NCBI RefSeq assembly: GCF_000143415.4
Contig: NW_003314321.1
Location: forward strand, 938,736 to 1,002,735
Length of the DNA stretch: 64,000 nucleotides
Origin: Selaginella moellendorffii
Lineage: Eukaryota; Streptophyta; Lycopodiopsida; Selaginellales; Selaginellaceae
Direction of reading: 5' to 3'
Shown here: positions 1 through 10,085 of the stretch, piece after piece
Position numbering within the stretch: position 1 is the stretch's first letter
How the letters are laid out: each line of letters opens with the position of its first letter
The notes under the pieces: generated by a model
The model's database searches: none
The model's input: only the letters and a program-made list of their open reading frames with translations
Told to the model about the DNA's origin: nothing
Made by a program: the position numbers and the translations under genes

Positions 1-41
1 ACCAATGAGGTACTTCGACAAGCAAGAGTCGAAGTAGGGAC

Positions 42-690
42 GAAGTAAGAGACAAGCTGAGTAGGCTGAAGCAGACTGGAACCATTCAAGAGTATGTGAA
101 TGGGTTCATGGCAAAGAGGATACTTGTCATGGACATGGGGGATATGGATGCGTTCCATGCCTTCATATTAGGTTTGCAAACCTGGGCTCGCGGTGAGGTG
201 ATGCGGTAGAACCCGACCAACTACACGGAAGCGTTGGATGCGGCCATCAAGGTGCATTTCAACGATAACTTGCGAAAGGGAAACATGACGGGGTCGGGGT
301 CCACGTTTAGCAAAGGGGCCAAACCAAGGGGAACGTATAGCCGAGGGAAATTCAAGAAGAGTTTCTCTAAGAATGAGTCCTCGGGGTTCTGGAAAGGCAA
401 ATCCAGTGGCCAGCGAGCGAGTACGTGGGGGAGTCAAGTGAAAAGATACAAACCCACAGATAAGAAGGTCAAGTCATATAGCAGCGTGGGAAACAACGTA
501 TGCTACAACTGCAGTGAAGCGGGACACTTTTCAAGGGAATATCCCTACCCGAAGAAGGCCAGAGCCAATATGGCCATCAAGTCGGGTGAAGTCCAAACTG
601 AGGTATGTGATCTAGTCCCTAACTCAAAGTTACTCATTACACGAGCAACTTTGGTAGAGAGTTGTTCGCGACATCTACTAGCCCTCTGAG
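42..690 (+). pseudogene. Chromovirus gag remnant with degenerate CCHC knuckle
   Basis: The first part (42-230) reads as a retrotransposon gag domain with the typical KLSRLKQTGTIQEYVNGF segment, then a TAG stop near 208. A basic, Ser/Gly-rich stretch follows. At about 500-545 is a zinc knuckle, CYNCSEAGHFSREYP, in which the fourth ligand of CX2CX4HX4C is Tyr instead of Cys. The gag protein would package element RNA. The missing ligand and the stops mean this copy is not functional. Bases 1-41 just upstream are protease sequence copied from 840-880, out of the normal order. Confidence 0.85.
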
Positions 691-2582
691 GGAAGCTCGG
701 AGGTAGCTTTGTTAAGATCTTTATTAACACGGGTGCTTCGGATAATTTTGTAGTTGCAGACATAGTCCGGTAAGCCGGATTAACGGTGCAGTGGCTAGGT
801 GAACCAAGGACTATAGAGTTTGTTCAAGGTAGCCAAAGCACCAATGAGGTACTTCGACAAGCAAGAGTCGAAGTAGGGACTTGGAAGGTAAACATGGATT
901 TCACCGTGTTGGACATAGCGGGATTTGACGTGATCTTTAGAATGGATTGGTTCAATCAGTTCGTGGTAGCCCTGCATGGACAAGGTAGAAACCTTGTGGT
1001 ACTGGCGAATGCCCAAGGAAGAAGATCTAGGGTGAAGGCCCAGGATCTAAAGGTAGGGCAAAGCAAGGCCAAAGATTCCTGCTTAAACCTGGTGTCCACG
1101 AGAGGACAACTCACTAAAGGAACTAAGGTAGCATTTTTGTGCTTACTCTCGGTGAAGAGTGATAAAAAGACAGAAATGGAAGAAGTACCTTTAGTGATCC
1201 AGCAGGTGTTTGACCAATTCTAGGATACCATGCCGGAGGAGCTACCAGCGGGGTTGCCCCCCACACGACCGATAGAACATAAGATTGAGCTGGTCGAGGG
1301 TGTTCAGGTGGTGGTTCGTCCCCCCTATCGTTTGAACGAAAAAGAATTCAAGGAGCTCAAGTGCCAACTAGAGGAGTTAGTGGACAAAAGGTATGTCAGG
1401 TTGAGCAAGTTGCCATATGGGGCGCCGGTGTTATTTGTGAAAAAGAAAGATGGATCTATGCGCATGTGCATAGACTACCAGTTGCTCAACAAGTATACAA
1501 AGAAGAACAAGTACCCTTTGCCAAGAATTGAGGACCTGTTCGATAGGTTGAGAAAAACAAAATACTTCTCGAGGATTGACCTCAGGTCAGGATACTACCA
1601 GATCAGGGTAGCAGAGGAAGATATCGAGAAGACAACCTGTCGAACCAGGTATAGGAGCTTTGAGTTTCTAGTGATGCCCTTTGGGCTATGCAATGCGCCG
1701 GCAATGTTTTCGGCGTTGATGAACCATATCTTTGTACCCTATCTGGATCACTTTGTGGTCATCTATATCGACGACATCTTGATCTATAGCGAGATGCTAG
1801 AGGAGCATGCCGAACACTTGGTGAAGGTGTTTGAGAAACTAAGGGAACACAAACTATATGCTAAAGAGAGCAAATGTGACTTTGTTCAACAAGAGGTAAA
1901 GTTTCTCGGGCATGTGGTGGGCCAGGAGGGGCTCAAGGTGGACCCGGAGAAGGTCCAAGCGATCCAGGAATAGGAGTGACCATCGAATGTACATGAGTTG
2001 AGGGCATTCTTGGGGCTATGCAACTACTACCAAAAGTTTATCAGACACTATTCGAGAGTAGCCCTGCCCTTAACGGACCAAATAGGAAAAGAGAAGATGG
2101 TATGGACAGCAGAATGCGAGGCGGCATTCGTCCACCTCAAAGGGAAGTTGAGGAAGGCTCCCGTGTTTGCATTACCAGACTTTGGTAAGGACTTTGAGGT
2201 AGAAACAGATGCTTTGGACTTTGCATTGGGCGCAGTTTTGAAGCAAGACAACCATCCAATAGCGTTCTTCTCGAAAAAGTTGGACAAGGCTCAAAGGAAG
2301 TGGCTTGCCCACGAGAAGGAACTGTTTGCGGTGGTCAAGGCGCTCAAGGAGTGGTGACACTACCTTGGGAGACACTTCAAGATTTACACGGACAATGTGG
2401 CAACGAAACACTTCTTGTCACAGCCCGACTTGAGAGGGAAACAGGGTCGGTGGGCCAATGCCTTGGCCGAGTTTGATTGTGAGATTTTGTACAAGCCTGG
2501 GAAGAGCAACATCGTGGTAGATGCGCTGAGTCGAAAAGCGAGCTTGAAGTTGGCGATATCTAGTGCGACAGCAACCTTTTAG
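691..2582 (+). pseudogene. Chromovirus protease, reverse transcriptase and RNase H remnant
   Basis: The protease begins near 725 with NTGASDNFV, where Asn replaces the catalytic Asp of D(T/S)G. Reverse transcriptase occupies about 1230-1975; the fingers and palm motifs are recognisable, including the MPFGLCNAP segment and an intact YIDD catalytic box near 1770. After two stops around 1970-1978 the thumb continues with LRAFLGLCNYYQKFI. RNase H follows (about 2160-2540) with TDALDFALGAVL and the DALSR ending. Stops at about 779, 1222, 1972, 1978, 2357 and 2582 break the frame. It would have copied element RNA to DNA; it is dead here. Confidence 0.9.
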
Positions 2583-3265
2583 GACGATGTGCGGACAGCA
2601 TATGAGAACAATAGTCTAGCACAAGAAGTGTTGCTAAGGAATCTAGAGGCACGGGAAGCTCACCAAAGAGGTGAGCTGCCAACGGAAGAGAAAATGGGCT
2701 ATGCGGAACACAACGGACTCATCTATTACAAGCAAACGAGGGTGTATGTTCCAGAAGGGGAATTAAGGAAGGTAGCCTTAGAAGAGTGTCATGACGGACC
2801 TCGGCAGAGTGCCCAAGATGATAGGCTTACTCAAGAGGAAGTACCATTGGCCAGATATGGCTAAGGACGTCCAAGACTATGTAAAGACATGTCCAACATG
2901 TCAGCAGGTCAAAGCCGTGACTAAGGCTAGTAGGGGCTTGTTGCAAAGCATCCCAATTCCAGATCGTCCGTGGAAATGTCTTACGATGGACTTTATCACG
3001 GGACTCCCCCCAAGCGAGGGGTTTGATGTGATATTCGTGGTGGTGGACCAATTTTCGAAAATGGCACATTTCATACCCACCATAATGGAAGTGGATGCGG
3101 AAGGTGTGGCGAAGCTGTTCTTTGAACAAGTGGTTCGAGTGCGGGGAAGGCCGGAGGAAATCATTTCAGATCGAGATAAGATCTTCACTAGTAGGTTTTG
3201 GAGGACTCTCCTGGAACAGTATCGCACCAAGTTGAAATTCAGCACAGCCTATCACCCACAGACAG

Positions 3266-3312
3266 GTATTGGGTATTAAGTCAAGTTTGATGGCACTAAC
3301 ACTTCTTGACAG
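3266..3312 (+). other. Intron-like GT...AG insertion 1 in integrase core
   Basis: This 47 bp stretch starts with GTATTG and ends with TTGACAG. It sits exactly inside the codon for the Asp of the conserved HPQTDGQ motif. Taking it out rejoins G to AC and keeps the frame into MERVN. It contains an in-frame stop, so it cannot be coding. Its length and borders match the host introns found downstream in this window. Confidence 0.7.
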
Positions 3313-3730
3313 ACGGACAAATGGAAAGGGTGAATAGGCAGCTGGAGGATTATTTGCGATGCTATGTCTCAGGAGACCAGACTGATTGGGTAAGTCATTT
3401 GGGACTTGCGGAAATGTGTTATAACAACTCACCACATTCGAGTATCGGGGTGAGTCCATGGGAAGTCATCAATGGGCGAGCTATTGAAGGTCCTGTGGAG
3501 CTCGGCGTGGCTGAGTACCATGGAGAGTTACCCGTAGTGGAGGCATTCACGGCGGAAAGACTCAGCATTTGGAATCTAGTGAGGGATTCCTTGGAACAGG
3601 CTCAACAAAGGCAAACCAAATACGTGAACCAGAAGCGTCGGGATATAGAGTTCTAAGTTGGGGAGAAGGTGTGGTTGAACACCAAGAACCTGAGGCTACC
3701 AAATGGGATCAGCCGGAAGCTGACCCAAAG

Positions 3731-3782
3731 GTAAAAATGCATGTATTCCTAGAAATGAACTGATCTTGAGTTCCTTAAGCAG
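3731..3782 (+). other. Intron-like GT...AG insertion 2 in integrase C-terminal domain
   Basis: This 52 bp stretch starts with GTAAAAATG and ends with CTTAAGCAG. Removing it joins AAG to GTTCGCGGG in frame, turning LTQ... into the conserved LTQRFAGPYEV segment (the GPY/F region). Stops inside it rule out coding use. Together with the insertion at 3266 it suggests splicing of the element transcript. Confidence 0.7.
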
Positions 3783-4309
3783 GTTCGCGGGGCCTTACGA
3801 AGTTGAGGCACGAATCGGTAAAGTGGCTTACCGTCTTTGACTTCCTTGAGAGATGGGGAAGATGCATCCAGTGTTCCACGTGAACTTACTCAAGCCGTAC
3901 TTTGAGGATCCGCTTTGCAAGGACCAAGTGAGACCTTTACCTGAGGTTATCCAAGGGGAAGAGGAATACGAAGTTTAGGCCATCCTCAATGCGCGCAAGA
4001 GCAAGAGACAAGGACGCGAGGTGAGAGAGTTCCATGTGAAGTGGAAAGGATTTCCACACTGTGAAGCAACATGGGAACCGGAGGAGAACCTAGTGAATGT
4101 GTGAAATCTAGTGGAGGAATTTCTGCAAGGCAGAACTCTATGTACTTATGCAAAGTTCAATTAAAATATCAATTTGCAAAGTTGAACAAGTGGCATATAT
4201 TGGGACCCAAAGGCGCACCGAAGGTAAGCTAATTAGCATGGGTTAGCTAGGTCGACCAGGTGTAGGGCACTACGCCCGACTCCCCGCGGGGATGTCGAAT
4301 CCATAGACG

Positions 4310-5036
4310 TATTTTACGGGGGGTTCCAAAAGTATAGTAGGGATAGTGAGGTCTAGGAACCAATCTTAAAGGAACTCTCCAGTGGTGCTTCCAAACTGAC
4401 TTGAGGTTGAGACTGGGGCCGAGGGGCATTGGGTGGGAGTGAGCATGGGCTTGGGTGGTGCCGGAGGGGCCACCCAAGGAAGTGCTCAAGAGCAGCTCCC
4501 ATTCCCGATAGGAAAACCGACTGCAGTGCTCCTGGTGGTGCCCCACTTGAGTACCTTTTGGCTCATTGGTCCTCGCCCTTCCTAGGGGCTTGGGCCTTCC
4601 TTTCGGGATGGAAGTGGGGGGGTAGAAGTACCCATACCGGGCCGTTAGGACACGGTGTTTCGCCCCGATGTCCCGAAGCAAGTGTTGCATTCAAGGCTTA
4701 GGATTTAGAGGGTCCCATGATCAAGTTTTGTTGTACCAAAGGGTGTTAGAAATTTGGAGGCTTGGTGCGCTTGGCTGCTTGTGTCTGTGGGGAGTGTAGC
4801 CGAACCTTAAGTCCAGTCTAACCTGGGGAGGGGGATTGGGAGGGATTTAAGAATCTGTGGATGGAAGGCTAACGCTTCGTTGCTCGTGCAGTGAGTAGCT
4901 GAAACCAAGTAGGAGTAAGTAGGAGCTGGTACAATAGGCAAGAACCTTGGCGAGGGAACTTAGCACAAGCCAAGGCAGTGTTGGTCAGATAGACGAGGTA
5001 AGCTGGCAAATTGAAAAGGAAAAATTTGTGGCTTAC
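4310..5036 (+). repeat. Dispersed repeat R1, copy 1 (candidate LTR)
   Basis: This segment begins after a G tract with GGTTCCAAAAGTATAGT and aligns along its whole length with 25778-26475. It lies directly downstream of the chromovirus, so it may be its 3' LTR or a related solo LTR, but no clean TG...CA ends or target duplication were found. It ends abruptly at about 5036, where the minus-strand gypsy sequence begins. ORFs in it (for example 4429-4701) are not conserved between the copies. The 170 bp between 4141 and 4309 holds nothing recognisable. Confidence 0.7.
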
Positions 5037-6407
5037 AACCACTTGATTGAGGAGGAAGTATTCAATAGCAGTTGCAAAGGCACTAGCAAGAGCACCAACT
5101 TCCACCTAACGAGCCAAGTAGTCAAAAGCAATAATAACATACTCATTGCCAGCAATCGACCGTGGAAAAGGTCTCATAAGATCAAACGCCACCAACTCAA
5201 ACAAAAGGGAAACTGCAATTGATTCCAATCATCCTTCCACGGCACGAGGGGGAGTATTATGAGTTTGGCACTAAACGCAATTACGCATATACTGGATAAT
5301 ATCATATCATATCTCTAGCCAATAAAAAGACCTGTGCAGCTTCTTGGTTACACGACGATGTCTCTTATGCCCACCTAGAACAAGAGAATCATGGTAAGCA
5401 CGGAGAAATTGCCGAATAAAGACAAAAGGCACCACCAGCTGTAAATGATCATCAGGATCCATCCCCACAAAATAAAGAAGGTTGTCTTCAAGGCAATATT
5501 GAGAATGTAAATGCTGGAAAGGTAAGTTATCAGCAAGTAATGCAAGATTCTTAAACCCATCTCTAAACTTTTGAATCCACGGTTCAACCTTTTGAGCCTC
5601 GCAAACCTCATCAAGAGAAGGTAAATCTTGTTTTGCGCTTCGTGGACATTGAATGTCAAGTACAACAACTGCCAATGGCATAGAATCCTCGTCTAGAAAA
5701 TCCACAGATGCTAGAACAACAGGCTCGTCAGAAACATAAAAAGAGAGTGAAAAAGGAAGAGGAGCTCGAGAAAGGGCATTAGCATCAGCCATAGAACTCC
5801 CTGGGCGATGAACAACATCAAAATTATATATCTGAAGCTTTAAAGCCCACCGAGTAGTATGACCAACTAAGTTCTTTCGCTTCAATAATGAAGTAATGGT
5901 AGCATAGTCACCCTCAAGTAACATCCGAGAACCATGTAGATATGCATGAAGTTCCTCAAAACCCCAGACTGCTGCTAAACACTCATTATCTATCGTAGAG
6001 TAGTTCACCTTCGCTGGTTGTAATATATGGCTTATATACACAATGGGATGGCACTGACCAGGCACACTCGGGCTCTGTTGCATCAACACACCTCTAAAAC
6101 CAATATCAAAAGCATTCACGCGCAAAATAAAAGGTTGAGTGTAGTTAGGATATGCTCAAATCGGAAGAGTTGTCAATAGCTCTTTGAGATCCACAAACGC
6201 CCACTCACAATCTGGAGACCAAATGAAAGATAACATTGACAACTTTAGTAACGCTCACAACGATGTAGTGTAATCAGAAAGATGATCCACAAACAACCAA
6301 GATACTGCACCTTGCCCAAAAAGCACTGCACATCATTCACACACTTCGGAGTAGGGAACTTTAGAATAGCCATAAGTTTGTCATGATCAACTTGCAAACC
6401 TTCACGA
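5037..6407 (-). pseudogene. Gypsy copy 1: RNase H and integrase N-terminal part
   Basis: The longest open stretch (5307-6125) gives RNase H with the FDIGFRGVLMQ and ADANALSRAPLPF segments, then the integrase zinc-binding region with HDSLVLGGHKRHRR. It continues, with a stop near 5306, toward 5037. Upstream (6125-6407) the RT connection domain is readable in pieces (VNDVQCFLGK, REGLQVD) but frameshifted. It is collinear with 27840-29240 of copy 2. Confidence 0.88.
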
Positions 6408-6570
6408 TATAATGCACCTTATCTCTCTCCCCTCAAGCTAACTGGAAAAAGGGGCAATTGTTTGATGAGAAAGCTCTTAATGGCTATTTTATCCCCATTT
6501 ATCCCCCAAGGTTCCAAGGATCCATGGTGACAGTATATCCAAATCTCATCCTATGATCACATGTGCTATA
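6408..6570 (-). repeat. TRIM 3' LTR
   Basis: This 163 bp repeat aligns with 6917-7078. Its ends have drifted (TATAAT...GCTATA in place of TGTAGC...GCTACA). It is the 3' LTR because the polypurine tract lies beside it on the minus strand. Confidence 0.85.
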
Positions 6571-6916
6571 CTCACCCCCCCTTTAAAAATGTCAATGTCT
6601 TCATTGACTATTGACTAACAACCCCTATTGAGCCAAGGGGAACCAACACTTCCATTTCCGCACTGAATATACCAATCCTTCCATTGTGTAGACCAGCTAT
6701 TCCATGTGAGGCAACTAGTCATCCACCCGTACCACAGTTCCACGGTGGATACCTTCGTTCGTGGATACTCCACACAAGAGGAAAGACGTACACATGCCCA
6801 ATACGTACGATTTCAAATTTAGGGGTAGGAATATACCTTGCTCAAGGGTATATTATATTTTTAAGTAGCCATTAATAAATGGGAATCGAACCCGTGCCAT
6901 TTGCTCTGATACCAAC

Positions 6917-7078
6917 TGTAGCGCACCTTATCTCTCTCCCCTTAAGCCAACTGGAAAAGGGGCAATTGCTTGATGAGAGAGCCTTTAGTGGCTATTTTAT
7001 CCCCATTTATCCCCTAATGTTCCAAGGATCTACGGTGACAGTATATCCAAATCTCATTCTATGATCACATGTGCTACA
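6917..7078 (-). repeat. TRIM 5' LTR
   Basis: This 162 bp repeat has perfect TGTAGC...GCTACA ends. The tRNA-Met primer binding site follows two bases inside, which marks it as the 5' LTR on the minus strand. Confidence 0.87.
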
Positions 7079-7757
7079 ACAAGAAATACAATACTCAAGA
7101 TAAGTTATGTCCTTGGATCCAAATACGCACTTTGACTACTTCAGCTTTAAACCAACGTCCCATAGCCGATCCAACACTTTACAAACATCATGAATGTGCT
7201 CCTCCCACGTCCCCTTTAAGTGGATCAATACATCATTAATGAAGTCAGTAGTCACCTTCAGCATATCGCAAAGAACCTCGTCCATCATCTACTATAAAGT
7301 TGCTGGAGCATTGTTTAAACCAAATGGTATCACCAAGAACTTGTACAAACCAAATGATGTACGAAAAGCAGTTTAGGAATATCTTCTTTAGCCATCGGCA
7401 CTTGCCAGTACCCAAAAGCAAGATCTAGCTTGGTGAACCAACGACTTCGCCCTAAACGTTCCAAAAGATCAGCAGTGTGAGGAAGAGGGTACACATCCGG
7501 GATCGTCATTTCATTTAATGGATGATAGTCGATGCAGAAATGAATACTCCCATCAGGCTTCATTACAAAATGAGGTTCACATGCCCAAGGACTCTGTGAT
7601 TTCCGAATAACACCCTTCTTCAACATCTCCTTGACGTTTGCACGTAAAATCTTGATTTCTTTGGGTGACCGACAACGAACAAGAACCTTGGTTGGACGAG
7701 CATCCCCAGTTGGAATCAGATGACATGTGGCAATCTTGGCCCCAAATGATAAGTCAA
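7079..7757 (-). pseudogene. Gypsy copy 1: reverse transcriptase part
   Basis: On the minus strand 7330-7626 reads as RT fingers and palm (KPDGSIHFCIDYHPLNE, then FTKLDLAFGYWQV). Down to 7079 it continues to the catalytic box, here read as FIND, and the LYF/LEY thumb region, cut by the TRIM. Frameshifts and a stop near 7376 break it. The upstream end was cut by the large LTR element at the GTCAA target (7753-7757). Confidence 0.85.
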
Positions 7758-8520
7758 TGTCGCAAATGTGACTTCGGGTATCGAAAGTTACCTATCGGCC
7801 AGTCCTTACAGACATTCTTTCCTTACTGCCACGATGGCAGAAAGTCGGTATTGCTAGACCCTTTATCAGTCCCTCTTGTGCTAGTGGAGTTAACTGGGCA
7901 TTTCGAGTGTACTTAGACCGGACGAGTATAAGGACGGAATTCTTACGTGTTATTAGCTAAGCATACTTAGCCCGGTAAGGAGTTCCCGTCTCGTTTTATT
8001 TTGCACTTGCTAGTGATAAGAATCCTCGCGTATTGAGATTAGTCCCTCAATATCACTAGATGATAGCTTATCGTGTCTAACAAACACCCTCGCTATCATG
8101 CCCTTTATGTTAGTCTCATTTCGGTCTTAAATGCTATTTATGGAAAGTGTCTAGATTTGCTCATTTGGCATATCTACGGAATGTAAAGATTGGCCTGAAC
8201 ACAATGGTGTTCGTTCCATGTCCAAATTCACATTCTAGCACCATTCAATATTTAGTAAGTTTCGAGCTTGTCCTAGAGACTAACTCCTGATACTAAGGGA
8301 GGCTTGGGGTGAAAGCCCAAAGCGTGTGTTCCTCAAGGGGGGAGGGTGGGGGGTGGGGGGGATATAGAGGGTTCCAAATGTATAGTAGGGATAGTGGGTA
8401 GGTCGGGCATGGCTGACCAACCTGAGGCATAGTCTAGCTCTCGCTTGCATGTTTGTCCTTGTTCTACATCCGGTTTGGGTCTAAGCCCAAGTTCCATTCC
8501 ATGCTAGCTAGTGGAGTACC

Positions 8521-9754
8521 CAGCAGGAGCCCAGCGACAGAGATAGGTGCCCATGAGCTCCAGGGTATGTGGAAGGGTAGAGGCGGCCACTGCCCAGCAG
8601 CGACAAGGACAAGGATCGCTCATATGTTTTTCTTTTGCAGGGCCGCATGACTGTATGTAATTTAGCATCCGTTGGCAGCTCGACCAGGACAGGCTCAGCA
8701 GACCAAGCCCAACACAAGCTGTACATCTCTGTGCTCTTCTTTCTCCCTCGACACAGCAAGGAATGCATGCATTCTTACTGGAATTCCACGGTTTCTTGGT
8801 TTTTTCTGGGGCCTCACAAAAAACTCTAGTGGACAGGAAGAATCGACTCAAGACCCATCTCACTCTGCTGATGAAAGCTGCAGCTCTTGACACTAGAGTC
8901 GCTTTTTGGAAGTGGTGACATCCGAGTGAGCTCAAGAGCTCTGCTGTACGGCTACCTTTTCTATGAGCCTGCGCTGTGGAAGTTCCTGTGCACAACAAGT
9001 AGTGACTTTCGAGGCACTGCATATGGAGACTCAACTGTGAACTCTAGGCACTGGAAAGGCTGGTGGATGGACGTGGAAGGATTTCAAGCTTTTGTGTCGG
9101 CTCCAGAGCACACGACGAGCAAGTGGTACATCGTTCCAAAGATGGAGTGGCTTTCTCCGATGGTGATCCGTGAAGACGAGGAGAGCTTTCTCCACGGCGT
9201 GATCAGCAGCAATGGACTGGTGGATATGGCTGCCAAAGTCACTGAGGAAGTGAGCAGGATGGACAGGGATAGGATGAGACGCTTCATGGTGACAGAGATT
9301 TGTCGGCAAAGCGATGAGTGTCACTGTATTTGGAGTGAGAGAAGAAGGGGTTTTATCGTCGAGGATTCCTGGCCAGATACCAAAGCTTACAGTCTTCACA
9401 GCTTTGTTATGTCTTGGGGTCTATGAAGGAAATCTGCTACTCCATCCATGCGATGTTCACAAGAGCTTGGAAGATTTCTGATGCTTGGAGATGATCACGA
9501 GCTTCGAAGTTTTCTTTTTGCTGCTGGATGATTCGAACTTCTATTTTTACAGTTTGAGCAGCAAAGTTTTTGATCTTTGGGAAAGATTCCACTCGCTGAA
9601 ACGCACTGAAAAAGTCCTCATTATAATGTAACGTGAGCTGGATCGCCAGCGAGGCTCCATGTTCCCACCATTTATACTGGGACTAGGGTTTTCTCCTTCT
9701 GGGCCGACACCCCGACGGGATGATCCTCCATTCGAGTTCACAAATCTGAATGTT
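8521..9754 (+). other. Captured gene-like DNA inside the 5' LTR
   Basis: This 1.2 kb block is less AT-rich than the surrounding LTR DNA and has the look of host gene sequence. It contains a plausible intron (8565-8640, GTATGT to TTTTGCAG), open reading frames and a 3'-UTR-like tail. It replaces about 75 bp of LTR sequence (about 15830-15900 of the other copy). No target duplication was found around it. Confidence 0.65.
8887..9426 (+). pseudogene. Unidentified ORF fragment (179 codons) within captured block
   Basis: I do not recognise this protein. The open frame begins with a TTG, not an ATG, so it is probably part of an exon; the first in-frame ATG lies about 60 codons in. A short collinear open stretch just upstream (about 8820-8920, with TLVDRKNRLKTHLTLLMKAA) ends in a stop and could be the same gene joined by a frameshift. 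The protein has a mixed composition with many Trp (GWWMDVEGFQAF, KWYIVPKMEWL), no signal peptide and no membrane segment. The codon usage looks like that of host genes at 42-63 kb, not like transposon DNA. It is most likely a fragment of a host gene carried by the LTR element. Confidence 0.5.
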
Positions 9755-10085
9755 GGTTTTTGCATGTTGGTTCTGGCAATGGGATGCCGGTTGCTCTAGG
9801 ACTGTTCTAAGTCACTCCGGGCTCCTGTCCCTTCGCTCCTTGGGCTGTGTGCTCAGGAGTTGCTTCGTGGTCTGGTTCTGCCTCCATGCTTGGGAGTTTG
9901 GCACTGTTCCTTCATTCAGTGGCCCAAGGCCCTGAACCTCAGGTTCCGCACCACTGTCATTTGGACACGTGGCATATGACATGTGGCATGTGTCACATGG
10001 TATAAAGATGGTTTAGGTTCCGCTTCGTGGTGCTATCCTATGGTAAATCACTATAGGATAAAGGGTAAAAACCACGTGCGCTACA

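Larger units (their letters stand above)
2589..4103 (+). pseudogene. Chromovirus integrase and C-terminal chromodomain remnant
   Basis: The integrase zinc-binding end (CPTCQQVKA) and the catalytic core are visible: the first Asp lies in LTMDFITGLPP, the second in IISDRDKIF, and the Glu in MERVNRQ. A frameshift lies near 2795. Two short GT...AG insertions (3266-3312 and 3731-3782) interrupt the core and the C-terminal domain; without them the reading frame runs on through conserved residues. The far C-terminus (3961-4103) has a chromodomain signature, VKWKGFPHCEATWEPEENL, preceded by one stop. Chromodomains steer integration toward particular chromatin. Further damage is seen near 3655 and 3838. 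Confidence 0.9.
1..4140 (+). mobile_element. Decayed Ty3/gypsy chromovirus (partial, 5' end outside window)
   Basis: Domains run in the order gag, CCHC knuckle, protease, reverse transcriptase, RNase H, integrase, chromodomain, which is the Ty3/gypsy order with the C-terminal chromodomain of chromoviruses. The 5' LTR and start of gag are not in the window. The coding region is broken by single stop codons and a few frameshifts. Several stops lie where TGG, CGA or CAG would be expected, which fits cytosine deamination of silenced DNA. Two GT...AG insertions in the integrase part behave like spliceosomal introns and are listed separately. A 3' LTR is not proven; repeat R1 just downstream is the best candidate. 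Confidence 0.93.
6408..7078 (-). mobile_element. TRIM element (miniature LTR retrotransposon), non-coding
   Basis: Two direct repeats of about 162 bp bound a short internal part. The right repeat starts TGTAGC and ends GCTACA, the classic TG...CA ends. Just inside it (6903-6914) is GCTCTGATACCA, the complement of the initiator tRNA-Met primer binding site, so the element reads on the minus strand. Next to the left repeat is a C run (6575-6581), which on the minus strand is the polypurine tract AAAGGGGGGG. The internal 346 bp code for nothing. It lies inside the RT region of gypsy copy 1. No clear target duplication was found. Confidence 0.88.
7758..10085 (+). repeat. 5' LTR of the large element, enlarged by captured DNA
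   Basis: It starts TGTCGC and ends GCTACA. It aligns with the 3' LTR over 7758-8520 and about 9755-10085. The middle (8521-9754) is absent from the other LTR, where about 75 bp are found instead. By eye the two LTRs differ at roughly one base in fifteen over the first 200 bp, mostly transitions, so the insertion is not recent. Confidence 0.88.

Noticed and set aside
4247..4701. ORFs of 147 and 90 codons in repeat R1
   Set aside because: The frames are not preserved in R1 copy 2, so R1 is non-coding.
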